A DNA stretch of 64,000 nt from Calothrix brevissima NIES-22 (GTDB lineage: Bacteria; Cyanobacteriota; Cyanobacteriia; Cyanobacteriales; Nostocaceae): positions 124,001 to 188,000 of the forward strand of contig NZ_AP018211.1 of the NCBI RefSeq assembly GCF_002367995.1, given 5' to 3'. The notes beneath the pieces are model-generated. The model made no database searches. It worked only from the letters and a program-made list of their open reading frames with translations, and was not told the DNA's origin. The translations under genes were made by a program, and so were the position numbers. Within the stretch, counting starts at the first letter, position 1, and each line of letters starts with the position of its first letter. Positions 11,201-17,849 of this stretch are shown piece after piece.

Positions 11201-11950
11201 GAAGTAGCACTCCCGCTGGTTGCAAAAGGTTATCGGGTAGTAGCTCCTGATCTATTTGGTCATGGACGTTCAACTCATTTAGAGATGGTCACTTCTTATA
11301 ATTCTCTAACCTTTTTGGCTCAAATAGATCGGGTGATTCAGGAATTACCAGACCAACCTTTGTTTCTTGTAGGTCACTCTATGGGAGCAATGCTAGGCGC
11401 AATGATTGCTAGTGTGCGACCTCAGAAGGTGAAAGCCTTAATGTTAGTTGAACCTCCATTACCTCCTGAAGAGGACAAACAAAAGCCAATTCATCAACTA
11501 ACAACTTTTTTAGAATATTTTGCCTCTTGTCCTCAACATCCTATATTCCTAGATGTAGAAACAGCTGCTAGGAGATTGCGTCAAGCTACACCTGCTTTGT
11601 CAAAAGAATTTTCCTATATCCTCGCTCAACGGACAACAAAACCCTGTGAAGGCGGAGTCAGGTGGAGTTGGGACCCTATTCTTCGGACTCGTTCTACTCT
11701 AAATTTTAACAGTTTTAATGGAGGCCGATCCCAATATCTAGAAATGCTCAAACATATTCAAATTCCTACCACATTAGTCTATGGAGATAGCAGTAAACTA
11801 AATCGTCCAGAAGACTTGCAACAACAGCAAATGGCTATGGCTCAAGCAAAACTAGTTTTTGTTTCTGGAGGACACAATCTCCACATTGAATCCGCTTCTG
11901 CTTTAGCATTAATGATTGAACATAATTATTGTGGGTCGCAATTATACTAA
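5243..11950 (+). CDS. Terminal polyketide synthase, KS-AT-KR-ACP-sulfotransferase-thioesterase (CurM-like, terminal-alkene forming)
   Basis: A 2235-residue terminating module with GTG start. Domains in order: a short docking helix (1-30); KS from about 31 with Cys216 (DTACSSS), His about 350 and about 390; AT with GHSVGEY (Ser674) and HAFHS (774-778, malonyl-type); KR with TGGMGALG (about 1248), LDD motif and Ser/Tyr near 1377/1390; ACP with GMDSL (Ser1559); a PAPS-dependent sulfotransferase with P-loop SSPRSGSTLLR (1645-1655) and a 3'-phosphate motif HLVRHPYSVIES (about 1770); an alpha/beta-hydrolase thioesterase with GHSMGAM (Ser2046), Glu about 2070 (LVEPPLPP) and His2211. In curacin CurM the same order sulfates the beta-hydroxyl, then hydrolyses and decarboxylates the chain with loss of sulfate to give a terminal alkene. 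The Ser-Glu and Ser-His spacings here (24 and 165) fit the triad I recall for CurM TE. The domain assignment is seen; the chemistry is inferred from the family. Confidence 0.95.
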   Translation: MNQPLSSQQLFELLEQVHHKLEAVDREKTEPIAIIGMGCRFPGNANDPASLWRLLHEGVDAVSEIPSDRWDVEDFYDPDPEAPAKAYTRYGSFIPEVDQFDPQFFGMSPREAASLDPQQKLLLEVTWEALENAGLAANKLRNSLTGVYVGISTDDHTYNLTINAVTKLVTSSSKNQETSVSVDGYTGIGVARSVAVGRISHLLGLQGPNIQLDTACSSSLVAVHLACQSLRLKECNLALVGGVNLILSPGNTIARCKMKALAPDGRCKTFAAAADGYGQGEGCGMVVLKRLSDAIADGDTVLAVIRGSATNHDGPSSGLTVPNKKAQQQVIQQALQNARVEPHQVSYVEAHGTGTSLGDPIELESLAAVYGHNRPHNQPLVVGSVKTNFGHLEAAAGVLSLMKVVLSLYHQEIPPHLHFTEPNPYIPWHKIAVVVPTRGMPWVREEKPRIAGVSSFGMSGSNVHVILEEAPKQVKGKQSKERPVHLLTLSAKTQKALGDLASSYRNYLEIHPAQSLSDICYTTNTGRSHFQYRLAVLATSGAELKEKLGRLQDPLALEEAGDLMFCGQLRSTSSQPKIAFLFTGQGSQYVRMGWELYQTQPIFREALAQCDRILQPDLKIPLLEVLYPAKVVGEQSHLLNQTAYAQPALFALEYALVQLWKSWGIEPNVVMGHSVGEYVAATVAGVFSLEDGLKLIATRGRLMQQLPPGGEMVSVMASESQVREAIAPYISQVAIAAFNGLESIVISGDSQAIGAICRSLESQDIKLKRLQVSHAFHSPLMDSMLREFAAVAQQISYRQPRIPLISNVTGNLADESMATYRYWVDHIRQPVRFTQGLQTLHQQGYTVFLEIGPQPILLGMGRQCLPANQGVWLSSLHSTQSDWQQMLSSVAQLYVQGAKIDWLELERGYACSKVMLPSYPFQRQLYPREPIQSLQKLLSGAIKSENTSIVKLLSQGYTAELLQQLQKSGNFSPEQLKLLTDLLAVLSQKQQQQLIIDTIKDWLYAVQWQPVNINIGQQKPNFQLSHWLIFADSKGLGETLMTQLQNQGHECSLVYRADIYHSHQRGIYNINPEHPQEFEQLYQEIIETSILPVKRIIHLWSLDENCEQDLTISALESAQLWACGSVLYLLQAIVKNSKNTLPQLWLVTRGSQPVLSNTAQIAVTQSSLWGLGRVISCEHPQIWGGLIDLDPQSSEDEAEILLQLLADHQKEDHLALRDRKPYVARLVKQSLQEFAPLSLRSDATYLMTGGMGALGLHTAEWMVSKGAKNLVLISRRQPSEQAQLKIEHLEQLGAKIHVLCADISVEQDVIRILQQIETSLPPLLGVIHAAGVLDDGMIHQMSWERFTKVMRPKVNGAWYLHQFTQHLSLDFFVCFSSTASLLGSASQGNYAAANAFMDALAHNRRRMGLSGLSINWGAWSESGMATRVTSQHQSRMKTSGIGAISPTQGLQVLEQLILNQSQSQVGVIPADWSILAEQWNLENSSSLLLELLDREKLQQQLAFKQQNEKAILEKLKAAPETEHQEILRIYLQSLVAKTLRIQVSEIPTDANLIELGMDSLMTMEVINQLSRDLDFIIYPREFYERPRIDYLTKYLSAELGNKTITLNSQQSSPPTLELFEAKSIFNSPALIPSSERLPGIIFILSSPRSGSTLLRVMLAGHPALFSPPELHLLAFNNMRERGEQLNFSHLGEGLQKALMEILHLDATASQAVIKDMELQNLSIQEVYRKLQENIAPRLLVDKSPAYAVNRAILERGEAIFANSKYIHLVRHPYSVIESFVRMRMQKMAGLGDENPYQVAEQVWTNSNQNILDFLAQIEPERCHQIFYEDLVKKPSEIGAQLCDFLQINFDPAILQPYDGDRMTEGIYKSSLSISDPNFLKHDFVDASLADKWKTIELPHWLGEKTRQLVKQFNYELPNQMDSLSNIASNEQSQGEVSLTAPNKEQSMDEKFLEFKGNQTCICSWGSPDNPIVLCIHGILEQGLAWQEVALPLVAKGYRVVAPDLFGHGRSTHLEMVTSYNSLTFLAQIDRVIQELPDQPLFLVGHSMGAMLGAMIASVRPQKVKALMLVEPPLPPEEDKQKPIHQLTTFLEYFASCPQHPIFLDVETAARRLRQATPALSKEFSYILAQRTTKPCEGGVRWSWDPILRTRSTLNFNSFNGGRSQYLEMLKHIQIPTTLVYGDSSKLNRPEDLQQQQMAMAQAKLVFVSGGHNLHIESASALALMIEHNYCGSQLY

Positions 11951-12014
11951 TGATATCATTTGCGCTTGATTACTTATGATTAAATTTTTTATAACACCAT
12001 AAGGTAATTAATCA

Positions 12015-12995
12015 ATGAGAAATAGCGAAAACCTTTTAAATATAGAACTTTTGTGGGAAATCCCACTGGCTTTTTTATCTTTGATATTTTTTAAAACGGT
12101 GAGACTATTAATACGTACTCTCGCAAATATTAATGTACATTTAAACAAAAAAACAGATTTAAAATGGCTAATATACTCTGATAAAGTACTAATAAATCCT
12201 TTAATATTAGCATCTATTCTAGTTACTGGACCTCGTTGGAACCCCCATGCAGTCGCTGCTGGAGCTGGCCCATTTGATGTCAAAGAATCATTAGCCATAG
12301 ATGTAAAATCTTGTCTAGATTCAGCTGAATCATGGACGATCGGTATTTATAGTTTTCCTAATGCAAAAGCCATCACACATATAGCATTTCATAGTTCAAA
12401 TTTCCGGGAACAATGGTATCAATTAAAACTTAATCCCGGAAAATATACTTTAGGAATAAGATACTATCGTTGGGCTGCTATGGTTGATTTACCAGCTATC
12501 AATGTAGATGGAAATCAAATTATTAATACTCAATCAATTAACAATGATGATATCAATGATTACCTCAAAAATTTAGCAGAACGAGATAATATTTTTTACC
12601 GATGTCTTAATTATTACATATTCACTCTACTAATTTGCCAAAAATGGGTACCCCAAAAATGGGTTCAGAAAGAATATTTACCTGTTGGAGATACAAATAA
12701 CGAGTTTTTCTATGGAGTGATTTATCAGGGATACTCTTTAAATTTCCAGATAAATCCATTATTACTAAATAACTATGATATCTATTTAACAATATATAAT
12801 CGTTCTAGTTTTCCCGTCATTTGGTATCAGATAAAGGAAGCAAAACACACAACTTCCATAGTAGAAAAAGATGGTTTCTATTTAATTCGGCTTCGTTCCC
12901 ACCCATCTTACCCACTTCAAGATGAAGTATCTGATGATTCAAAAATAATTCCTAATAATGAAACATTAAGGATTAATACCCTAATTGTGACTTAA
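12015..12995 (+). CDS. Conserved cyanobacterial protein of unknown function next to the PKS (DUF6208-like)
   Basis: A 326-residue protein starting 64 nt after the PKS stop, on the same strand. A hydrophobic stretch near residues 12-35 (WEIPLAFLSLIFFKTVRLLI) looks like one membrane anchor. Motifs such as TGPRWN, IDIKS-like segments, LGIRYYRW and YDIYLTIYNRSSFPVIWYQI suggest a mostly beta-rich domain. From memory it resembles the DUF6208 family of cyanobacteria, which has no assigned function; I am not certain of that label. The AT content is higher than in the PKS genes. The last four codons and the TAA stop lie inside the left arm of the 50-bp inverted repeat at 12985-13034, so the reading frame ends in repeat DNA. 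A role in export or tailoring of the polyketide is only a guess from position. Confidence 0.8.
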   Translation: MRNSENLLNIELLWEIPLAFLSLIFFKTVRLLIRTLANINVHLNKKTDLKWLIYSDKVLINPLILASILVTGPRWNPHAVAAGAGPFDVKESLAIDVKSCLDSAESWTIGIYSFPNAKAITHIAFHSSNFREQWYQLKLNPGKYTLGIRYYRWAAMVDLPAINVDGNQIINTQSINNDDINDYLKNLAERDNIFYRCLNYYIFTLLICQKWVPQKWVQKEYLPVGDTNNEFFYGVIYQGYSLNFQINPLLLNNYDIYLTIYNRSSFPVIWYQIKEAKHTTSIVEKDGFYLIRLRSHPSYPLQDEVSDDSKIIPNNETLRINTLIVT

Positions 12996-13480
12996 AGGAA
13001 TTCTTTGCCGCAACGGCAAGCTTTTACTTTAATTTCACTCCGGTAATCTCATACTTTAGACAGTAGCCTGTTGGTTTATAGGGTAAAAATGGCTGGAATT
13101 ATTATCAAACTTCCTTAAACCAAGCATATTTACTGAAAAAGTGTTCAGAACAAACGGCAAGCTTTTACCTAAGTTTTGAACTCATGGCAACATTTTAGTT
13201 AAAACTGAACTATTTCGGTTGCGATCGCCATCCAGGGAGACAGTGAGTTTTCTCCACTCTTTAAAGTAAAATTCTGCCGCTTGTTCAGAATTGAACTAAA
13301 AGTAAGCCGCTTGTTCATTGACCATATTGTAAATAATTATACTAAATGATTGAGAATTTTATCAGATTTACAGCAATTTTTGTTTCATAGACTACTAGAT
13401 ACTGTTTAAAGTATCAAGAAGCCGCAATCAAATTAAAGTAAAAGCTTGCCATTGCGGCAAACATTTCCTTTAAGTCACAA
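12985..13480. repeat. 496-bp element bounded by 50-bp inverted repeats (MITE-like)
   Basis: The left arm 12985-13034 and the reverse complement of the right arm 13431-13480 match at 47 of 50 bases. The 396 bp between hold no credible gene. Each arm contains a small hairpin (TTGCC...GGCAA). A third, partial copy of the arm (15 bases, ACGGCAAGCTTTTAC) lies at 13154-13168, and GCCGCTTGTTCA occurs twice, at 13276-13287 and 13306-13317. I see no clear target duplication at the ends. The element looks like a non-autonomous transposon or other palindromic mobile repeat; no transposase with matching ends is in the window. Confidence 0.75.
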
Positions 13481-13486
13481 CGGTTT

Positions 13487-13631
13487 ATGCTTCCATTTTG
13501 CGTAATAGGACAAGTTATGCTTCCGTTAGTTTGGACTTGCTGACAATTAATTAACGCAACAATAAGGTTTCAGTCCCTAAAATCCTCGCTTATGCTTCCA
13601 GACCCTGACAACTTTTGGGTCTGGTTACAAT
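13487..13631. other. Intergenic stretch with TATGCTTCC repeats
   Basis: TATGCTTCC recurs three times (near 13487, 13515 and 13590) in a short gene-free stretch between the inverted-repeat element and the transposase remnant. I see no coding potential and no function for it. Confidence 0.35.
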
Positions 13632-13675
13632 CCTCTGCCTTACCCAAGCGAGATCACCAAAAGTTGCCAAGAACC
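13632..13675. repeat. Solo ISL3-type terminal repeat
   Basis: This stretch matches, with a few differences, the outer end of the ISL3-type element at 25697-25746 (shared core AGATCACCAAAAGTTGCC, then AAGAACC). No partner end or transposase of that type is nearby, so it is a solo end left by deletion or one-ended rearrangement. It directly abuts the transposase remnant that follows. Confidence 0.65.
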
Positions 13676-13676
13676 G

Positions 13677-14187
13677 AAATATACTTTAAGCTTACCGTTA
13701 ACTGACCCTGGCTTTGATTTTTCAGTTTTATCTGAGTTTCGTAAAAGGCTAGTTAACTCTGGTTTGGAGCAAAAGCTACTTAACATAATTTTGAGCCAGT
13801 TACAGTCACGCATGACTATTAAAAACCCATCGACGACAGCGCACAGATTCGACTCATGTGCTGGCAGCAATTCGCTCCTTGAATCGACTAGAAACATTAG
13901 GAGAAGGAATGCGTTCTGCCCTGGATAGTTTAGCAGTAGCCGTACCAGAGTGGTTAACTGCCCACATTCAACCAGATTGGTTTGACCGCTACGGTCGTCG
14001 AGTAGAAAACTATCGTTTACCTAAATTGGATTCAGAGCGAGAAGCTTTAGGCAGTACGATTGGCGCAGATGGATTAGCTCTATTAGAGGCAATTTATGCA
14101 CCAACATCGCCGTTCTCCTTACCAAATAATAAAGTCTTTAACTGGTCTATGGACGAGTATGCAGCCCTTTACAATGACAGTAAATGA
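13677..14187 (+). pseudogene. Transposase remnant (IS1182-like, DDE), frameshifted and truncated
   Basis: Coding similarity to a cyanobacterial DDE transposase is spread over two frames. The first part reads TDPGFDFSVLSEFRKRL and on to SQLQSR in one frame. After about 13830 the sequence continues as RTDSTHVLAAIRSLNRLE in another, ending with NWSMDEYAALYNDSK at 14187. The DSTHV motif carries a likely catalytic Asp. Both the N-terminus and a large C-terminal part are missing. A C-terminal piece of the same kind of transposase lies far away at 49465-49779. Family naming is from memory of related sequences. Confidence 0.7.
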
Positions 14188-14236
14188 TTTTGTCCCCCTA
14201 CAACCAAATAGTTCCATATCCCTTGTGCCAGTTGCT

Positions 14237-14291
14237 AAAGAACTTTATTGTCTGGAAAAGAACTTTATTGTTAACTTAAGGACTTTATTGT
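14237..14291 (+). repeat. Three direct repeats with 20-bp period before parA (operator or iterons)
   Basis: AAAGAACTTTATTGT at 14237-14251 and 14257-14271, and a variant TAAGGACTTTATTGT at 14277-14291, recur exactly every 20 bp. The last copy overlaps the GTG start of parA. Helically phased repeats in front of a ParA gene usually serve as an autoregulatory operator or partition site; that function is inferred. Confidence 0.65.
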
Positions 14292-15072
14292 GAGTGTACA
14301 GAACAAAACCTGCATTATTACGCTATTTAACCAAAGTGGTGGTGTTGCTAAAACCACGCTTACTCAAAATATAGGCTATCACCTTGCACTTAAAAAACGT
14401 CGTGTCTTGTTGGTAGACATGGACCCACAAGCTAGCCTGACTACTTTCATGGGGCTTGAACCCGACGAATTAGAGCAAAGTATCCAACAAACAATTGTTG
14501 ACAACAAGCCATTACCTATCTATCCTGATCTGATTCACGGTATGGCGCTTGTCCCTGCTGATATTAACCTAGCGGTTACTGAAATGCAGTTAGCAAGTGC
14601 GATCGCCAGAGAATATCGTCTAAAAAATGCACTTGCCACAGTGCAGGCTAATTACGACTTTATTCTGATCGACTGTCCCCCTTCTTTAGGGTTACTCAGT
14701 GTTATTAGTTTGACTGCTGCTACTCACATTCTTGTTCCGATACAATGCCAGTTTAAATCATTTAAAGGAACAGAACTTTTACTTAGTACGGTAGCCCAAG
14801 TCCGCAGTCATACAAACCCCAGTTTACAATTTGCGGGGTTTGTTCCCACAATGTTTGATGGTCGCACTGCCCAAGAGTCTCGGACTGTGAAAGCTGTGCA
14901 AGAACAACTATCAGATATTGGTACTGTATACCCACCCATTCCAAAATCTATTGCTTTTGCCGATGCGTCCGAGCGTAGAGTACCTTTAGCATTGTTTGAT
15001 AAAAATCATTCTGCTGTCAGCGTACTCAAAAAAATTGCCAACAGTTTAGATAAACTCGAAGTAAAACAGTGA
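14290..15072 (+). CDS. parA: ParA-family partition ATPase
   Basis: A 260-residue ParA/Soj-type ATPase, GTG start. The N-terminus has a deviant Walker A (NQSGGVAKTTLT, about 14-25), then VLLVDMDPQASLT (Walker A' region) and FILIDCPPSLGLLS (Walker B, about 125-138). There is no N-terminal DNA-binding extension, which matches the small ParA type. Such proteins use ATP-dependent DNA binding to position plasmid copies before division, guided by ParB bound at a centromere. The signature Lys of the usual KGGVGKT motif is replaced here by Ser (SGGVAKT), a change worth checking for function. The next gene, parB, starts 4 nt before this gene's stop, so the two are translationally coupled. Phased repeats overlap the start codon. 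Confidence 0.9.
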   Translation: MSVQNKTCIITLFNQSGGVAKTTLTQNIGYHLALKKRRVLLVDMDPQASLTTFMGLEPDELEQSIQQTIVDNKPLPIYPDLIHGMALVPADINLAVTEMQLASAIAREYRLKNALATVQANYDFILIDCPPSLGLLSVISLTAATHILVPIQCQFKSFKGTELLLSTVAQVRSHTNPSLQFAGFVPTMFDGRTAQESRTVKAVQEQLSDIGTVYPPIPKSIAFADASERRVPLALFDKNHSAVSVLKKIANSLDKLEVKQ

Positions 15073-16031
15073 ATAAAAAGCGTAACGAACCCTACGCCGC
15101 CATCAAAAAACCCGTTGAACTGCTGTTCGGTAGCAGTGCAGATACCACGCAGCCTGATAATCAAGCCAATGCTAGTTCCACTATTGACATTACTAAAATC
15201 AAGCTGCCTTTCTCGCAACCCCGGCGCTACTTTGACCCCCAAAAGCTTGAAGAATTATCACGCTCGATCAAAGAATTAGGTATTCTCGAACCTCTGTTAG
15301 TACGTCCACTGCCTGCAGGAAATTATGAATTGGTAGCGGGGGAACGACGCTACAGAGCGGCAACAATGGCAGGATTAATCGAAGTACCTATTGTTGCAAG
15401 GGAAATGGATGATGCGACTACATATCAAGTACGCCTCGTTGAAAACCTACAACGTGAAGACCTCAACCCCCTAGAAGAAACTGAAGGTATCCTCGAACTG
15501 TTGGCGTTGCGGTTAGAACTCAGCGTTGACGAAACCGTCAAACTGCTGCAAAAAATGGACAATGAAGCTAAAGGTAAAATTACCCGTAACGTTACGGGTA
15601 ACTCTCAAACTCTGCTTGTTGAAGAGGTATTTATAGCTTTAGGACGCATGAAGTGGGATTCTTTTGTTCGCAACCGCCTTCCACTGCTTAGTCTGCCGTC
15701 TGATGTGCTGTCAGTTTTGCGTTCGGGGAAACTTGAGTACACTAAAGCACGAGCGATCGCACGAGTTAAAAATGAAAAAACCAGAGATGAACTGCTAAAC
15801 ATAGCAATTGAACATAATCTATCCCTGAGCGAAATCAAACAGAAAATCCAAGTTATTGAGCAGCAGTCTGAATCGCGCTCATCTTCTCAAACAGAGACGA
15901 CAGACCTCAAAGAGCGTGTTGATGATACCCTGCGACGATTCAAAAAAGCTAAATTGTGGGATGACCCCAAGAAAAAAACACAAGTAGAAAAACTGCTGGC
16001 ACAACTCGAAGCATTAATGCAGCAAGAGTAA
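15069..16031 (+). CDS. parB: ParB-family partition protein
   Basis: A 320-residue ParB/Spo0J-type DNA-binding protein, GTG start overlapping the parA stop. The N-terminal ParB nuclease-like/CTPase fold is clear: SQPRRYFDPQKLEELSRSI (about 50-68), the LEPLLVRPL strand and GERRYRAA (about 93-100), then LVENLQREDLNPLEE. A helix-turn-helix region follows (about 135-235), and the C-terminus is charged and probably dimerises. It should load on parS and work with the upstream ParA in plasmid segregation. The stretch encoding KITRNVTGN contains a perfect 22-bp palindrome (15580-15601), a good intragenic parS candidate. Codon use and base composition match parA. Confidence 0.9.
   Translation: MNKKRNEPYAAIKKPVELLFGSSADTTQPDNQANASSTIDITKIKLPFSQPRRYFDPQKLEELSRSIKELGILEPLLVRPLPAGNYELVAGERRYRAATMAGLIEVPIVAREMDDATTYQVRLVENLQREDLNPLEETEGILELLALRLELSVDETVKLLQKMDNEAKGKITRNVTGNSQTLLVEEVFIALGRMKWDSFVRNRLPLLSLPSDVLSVLRSGKLEYTKARAIARVKNEKTRDELLNIAIEHNLSLSEIKQKIQVIEQQSESRSSSQTETTDLKERVDDTLRRFKKAKLWDDPKKKTQVEKLLAQLEALMQQE
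15580..15601. promoter_or_regulatory. Perfect 22-bp palindrome inside parB (candidate parS)
   Basis: The sequence from TTACCC to GGGTAA is identical to its own reverse complement, centred on AACGTT. It sits in the parB coding sequence. ParB binding sites are typically palindromes of about 16 bp close to parAB, so this is a reasonable candidate; a small in-frame palindromic repeat insertion is the alternative. Confidence 0.5.
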
Positions 16032-16042
16032 TGCTTCGCGAA

Positions 16043-17518
16043 TAATTAATTTTCTATAGAATCCATTGTAAATAAATCGGAGTTAAAGAGAGAGGGAAGC
16101 CTTTAAGTCGAGCAAATCCTCGTTCTGTTAAGTACTCATCTCGATAAGCACGAACTGCTTGCTTCAAAGTCAGTTGAGACTCAGGTTTATTAGTGACATA
16201 TACACGCCACCCTAACAGTTGAACTTGTTGTCGAAGCGCATCTTCATCAATTCTAAAATCCAGGTGAAACGAAACTTCTTCTACTATTTGAGGTTGACGT
16301 TCTCAATATCGCCTTTTAGCTTTTTGAACTCGTTGGGTTTGAATATCAATTTTAAATAAACCATTAGTTCGATAACGTTTAAGAATAGCTGCTACAGATG
16401 ATTCCCATTCATCAGGTGAGGTGAGTTTTTTCTTGCCACGCCGAGGTATTTTGAGTTGTTCGAGAGCATCAGAGCTTTTCTGTATACGTTCGCGTAGATA
16501 ATTTTCTTCTGTCTGTGCAATGGCAAATGAACGTACTACTAATTGTCGCTCTTCCCAAGATATTTCTGAGCCAGTCGCGTGCGGGGGTTCCCCCCGTTGA
16601 GCGAACTGGCGTTGTCCGTCAATCTCTACCTTTTGGAGAAATTTTAGTTCAAATCCTTCCCTGCGGGACGCTCCGCGAACAGCAATATCTCTAGTTTTTC
16701 CGTCTGCATAATCGTAATTGATAATAGTCAACTCTTGTTTTATATCCCAAACTGGTTGAAGATATTCTATTAATTTTTCTCTTGGCGATTGCTTGGCATT
16801 TAAAGGACATAGATAAAAATCACCACCCAACACAATATGGGTTCTCGTCCCAATTGATGCCATTTTACAGTCACCAATATATAGTAATTCTGACTGTTTT
16901 ATTGTTGAACGTACTCTTTCTATGGCTGGAATATATAACGGGTCATCGGCTTTTTCCCCTGACAAGATTTCCGTTGCAATTGGCATCCCTAATGGGTCTA
17001 ATGTCGATAACATCCTCCTTGACTTGTGCCAAGTCCGGACGATGATCTTTGCTATGTCCCCATTGAAATAGTCCTTCGGGATTTACCCCACAGTGGCTCG
17101 ATGCGGTTGTACTATCCAAACGTACCCGTTCTGGTTTGAGATCGTAGACACACAGCAAATTACTCCCTAGTTCTGACTCAAATACAGACCAGTTTTCATC
17201 ACAATTAAGGTAGCGTAATACCGCTTCTAGCCGATCATCCGTCAAGTCTAATTCCTGTAAGGAATCGCCCATCAGTGTTTTTAAAGTTTCCAAACGCTTG
17301 GAAGCCCAGCCTTGGACGTGATTTAAACGATGATCTGCTTGCGATAATATGTGTGTTAACCAAATTACCGCTACGCTCCCCAAACTCTCACCTTGCCAAT
17401 TTCCATGTGTCGGAAAGTGCTTATCGATTAACTTGCCTATCCCCATCTTCTGTATTTGTGTCAGAAGTACGGGTATATCATCGACTCTTTCGTTTGTAAT
17501 TATGGGTTCAGTTGCCAT
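16043..17518 (-). pseudogene. IS1634-like transposase pseudogene carrying small repeats
   Basis: The N-terminal part (17518-16943, starting MATEPIITNERVDDIPVLL) and the main part (from about 17013, including IGDCKMASIGTRTHIV) lie in different frames, joined near 17000. The frame then meets a TGA at about 16302 in KAKRRY, and transposase-like sequence continues beyond it to about 16043 (LGWRVYVTNKP, ERGFARLKGFPLSLTPIYL). So there is one frameshift, one in-frame stop and a truncated end. Two small dispersed repeats lie in the body at about 16569-16614 and 16655-16682, apparently in frame. The gene resembles DUF4277/IS1634-type transposases of cyanobacteria and is not functional as written. Confidence 0.8.
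16569..16614. repeat. Small dispersed hairpin repeat inside the transposase
   Basis: Bounded by GCCAGT and ACTGGC, with a GC-rich centre containing GGGGGTTCCCCCC. The same frame (GCCAGT...GAACTGGCGTTG) with a different centre appears at 23122-23163. This fits the very small mobile repeats known from Nostoc genomes. A second small repeat lies at 16655-16682. Confidence 0.6.
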
Positions 17519-17708
17519 AATTCTGAACCTATACCGATTTACTCATTTTTGGAAATATGTCTTTCGGTATACTTCTTTTCCTAACTCCTCAAAAAATGAG
17601 CGAACCGGGAGTAATCAACAAGTTTAAATAAGTTTAGGTAAGTATTTCAGAGCAGAATAGCAGTTAAGTAGAGCTGCAAAACTTCTCCTAAAAAGTTTCA
17701 CAATTTTT

Positions 17709-17849
17709 TATGGGGTATAAATGGGTGCTATATATACCCCATAAATACTTGGGAATTTTCTTTCTCAATTTAACCCCTATTTAGGGTATATATAGGTGAT
17801 GCTTAGGGTATTTTTGACTCACTAATACTTTATACCCCACTTGACCCCT
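17709..17849. promoter_or_regulatory. GGGTATA box array upstream of the actin-like gene (candidate parC / operator)
   Basis: A perfect 11-bp inverted repeat (TATGGGGTATA at 17709-17719 and its complement at 17733-17743) is followed by further GGGTATA or TATACCCC boxes near 17784, 17805 and 17831, ending next to the ATG at 17850. Actin-type (ParM/StbA) partition systems use repeat arrays directly upstream as centromere and operator, so this array probably does the same here. Confidence 0.6.

Noticed and set aside
16303-17518. Programmed frameshifting in the IS1634-like transposase
   Set aside because: A further in-frame TGA and a truncated end show decay. I see no convincing slippery site at the junction.
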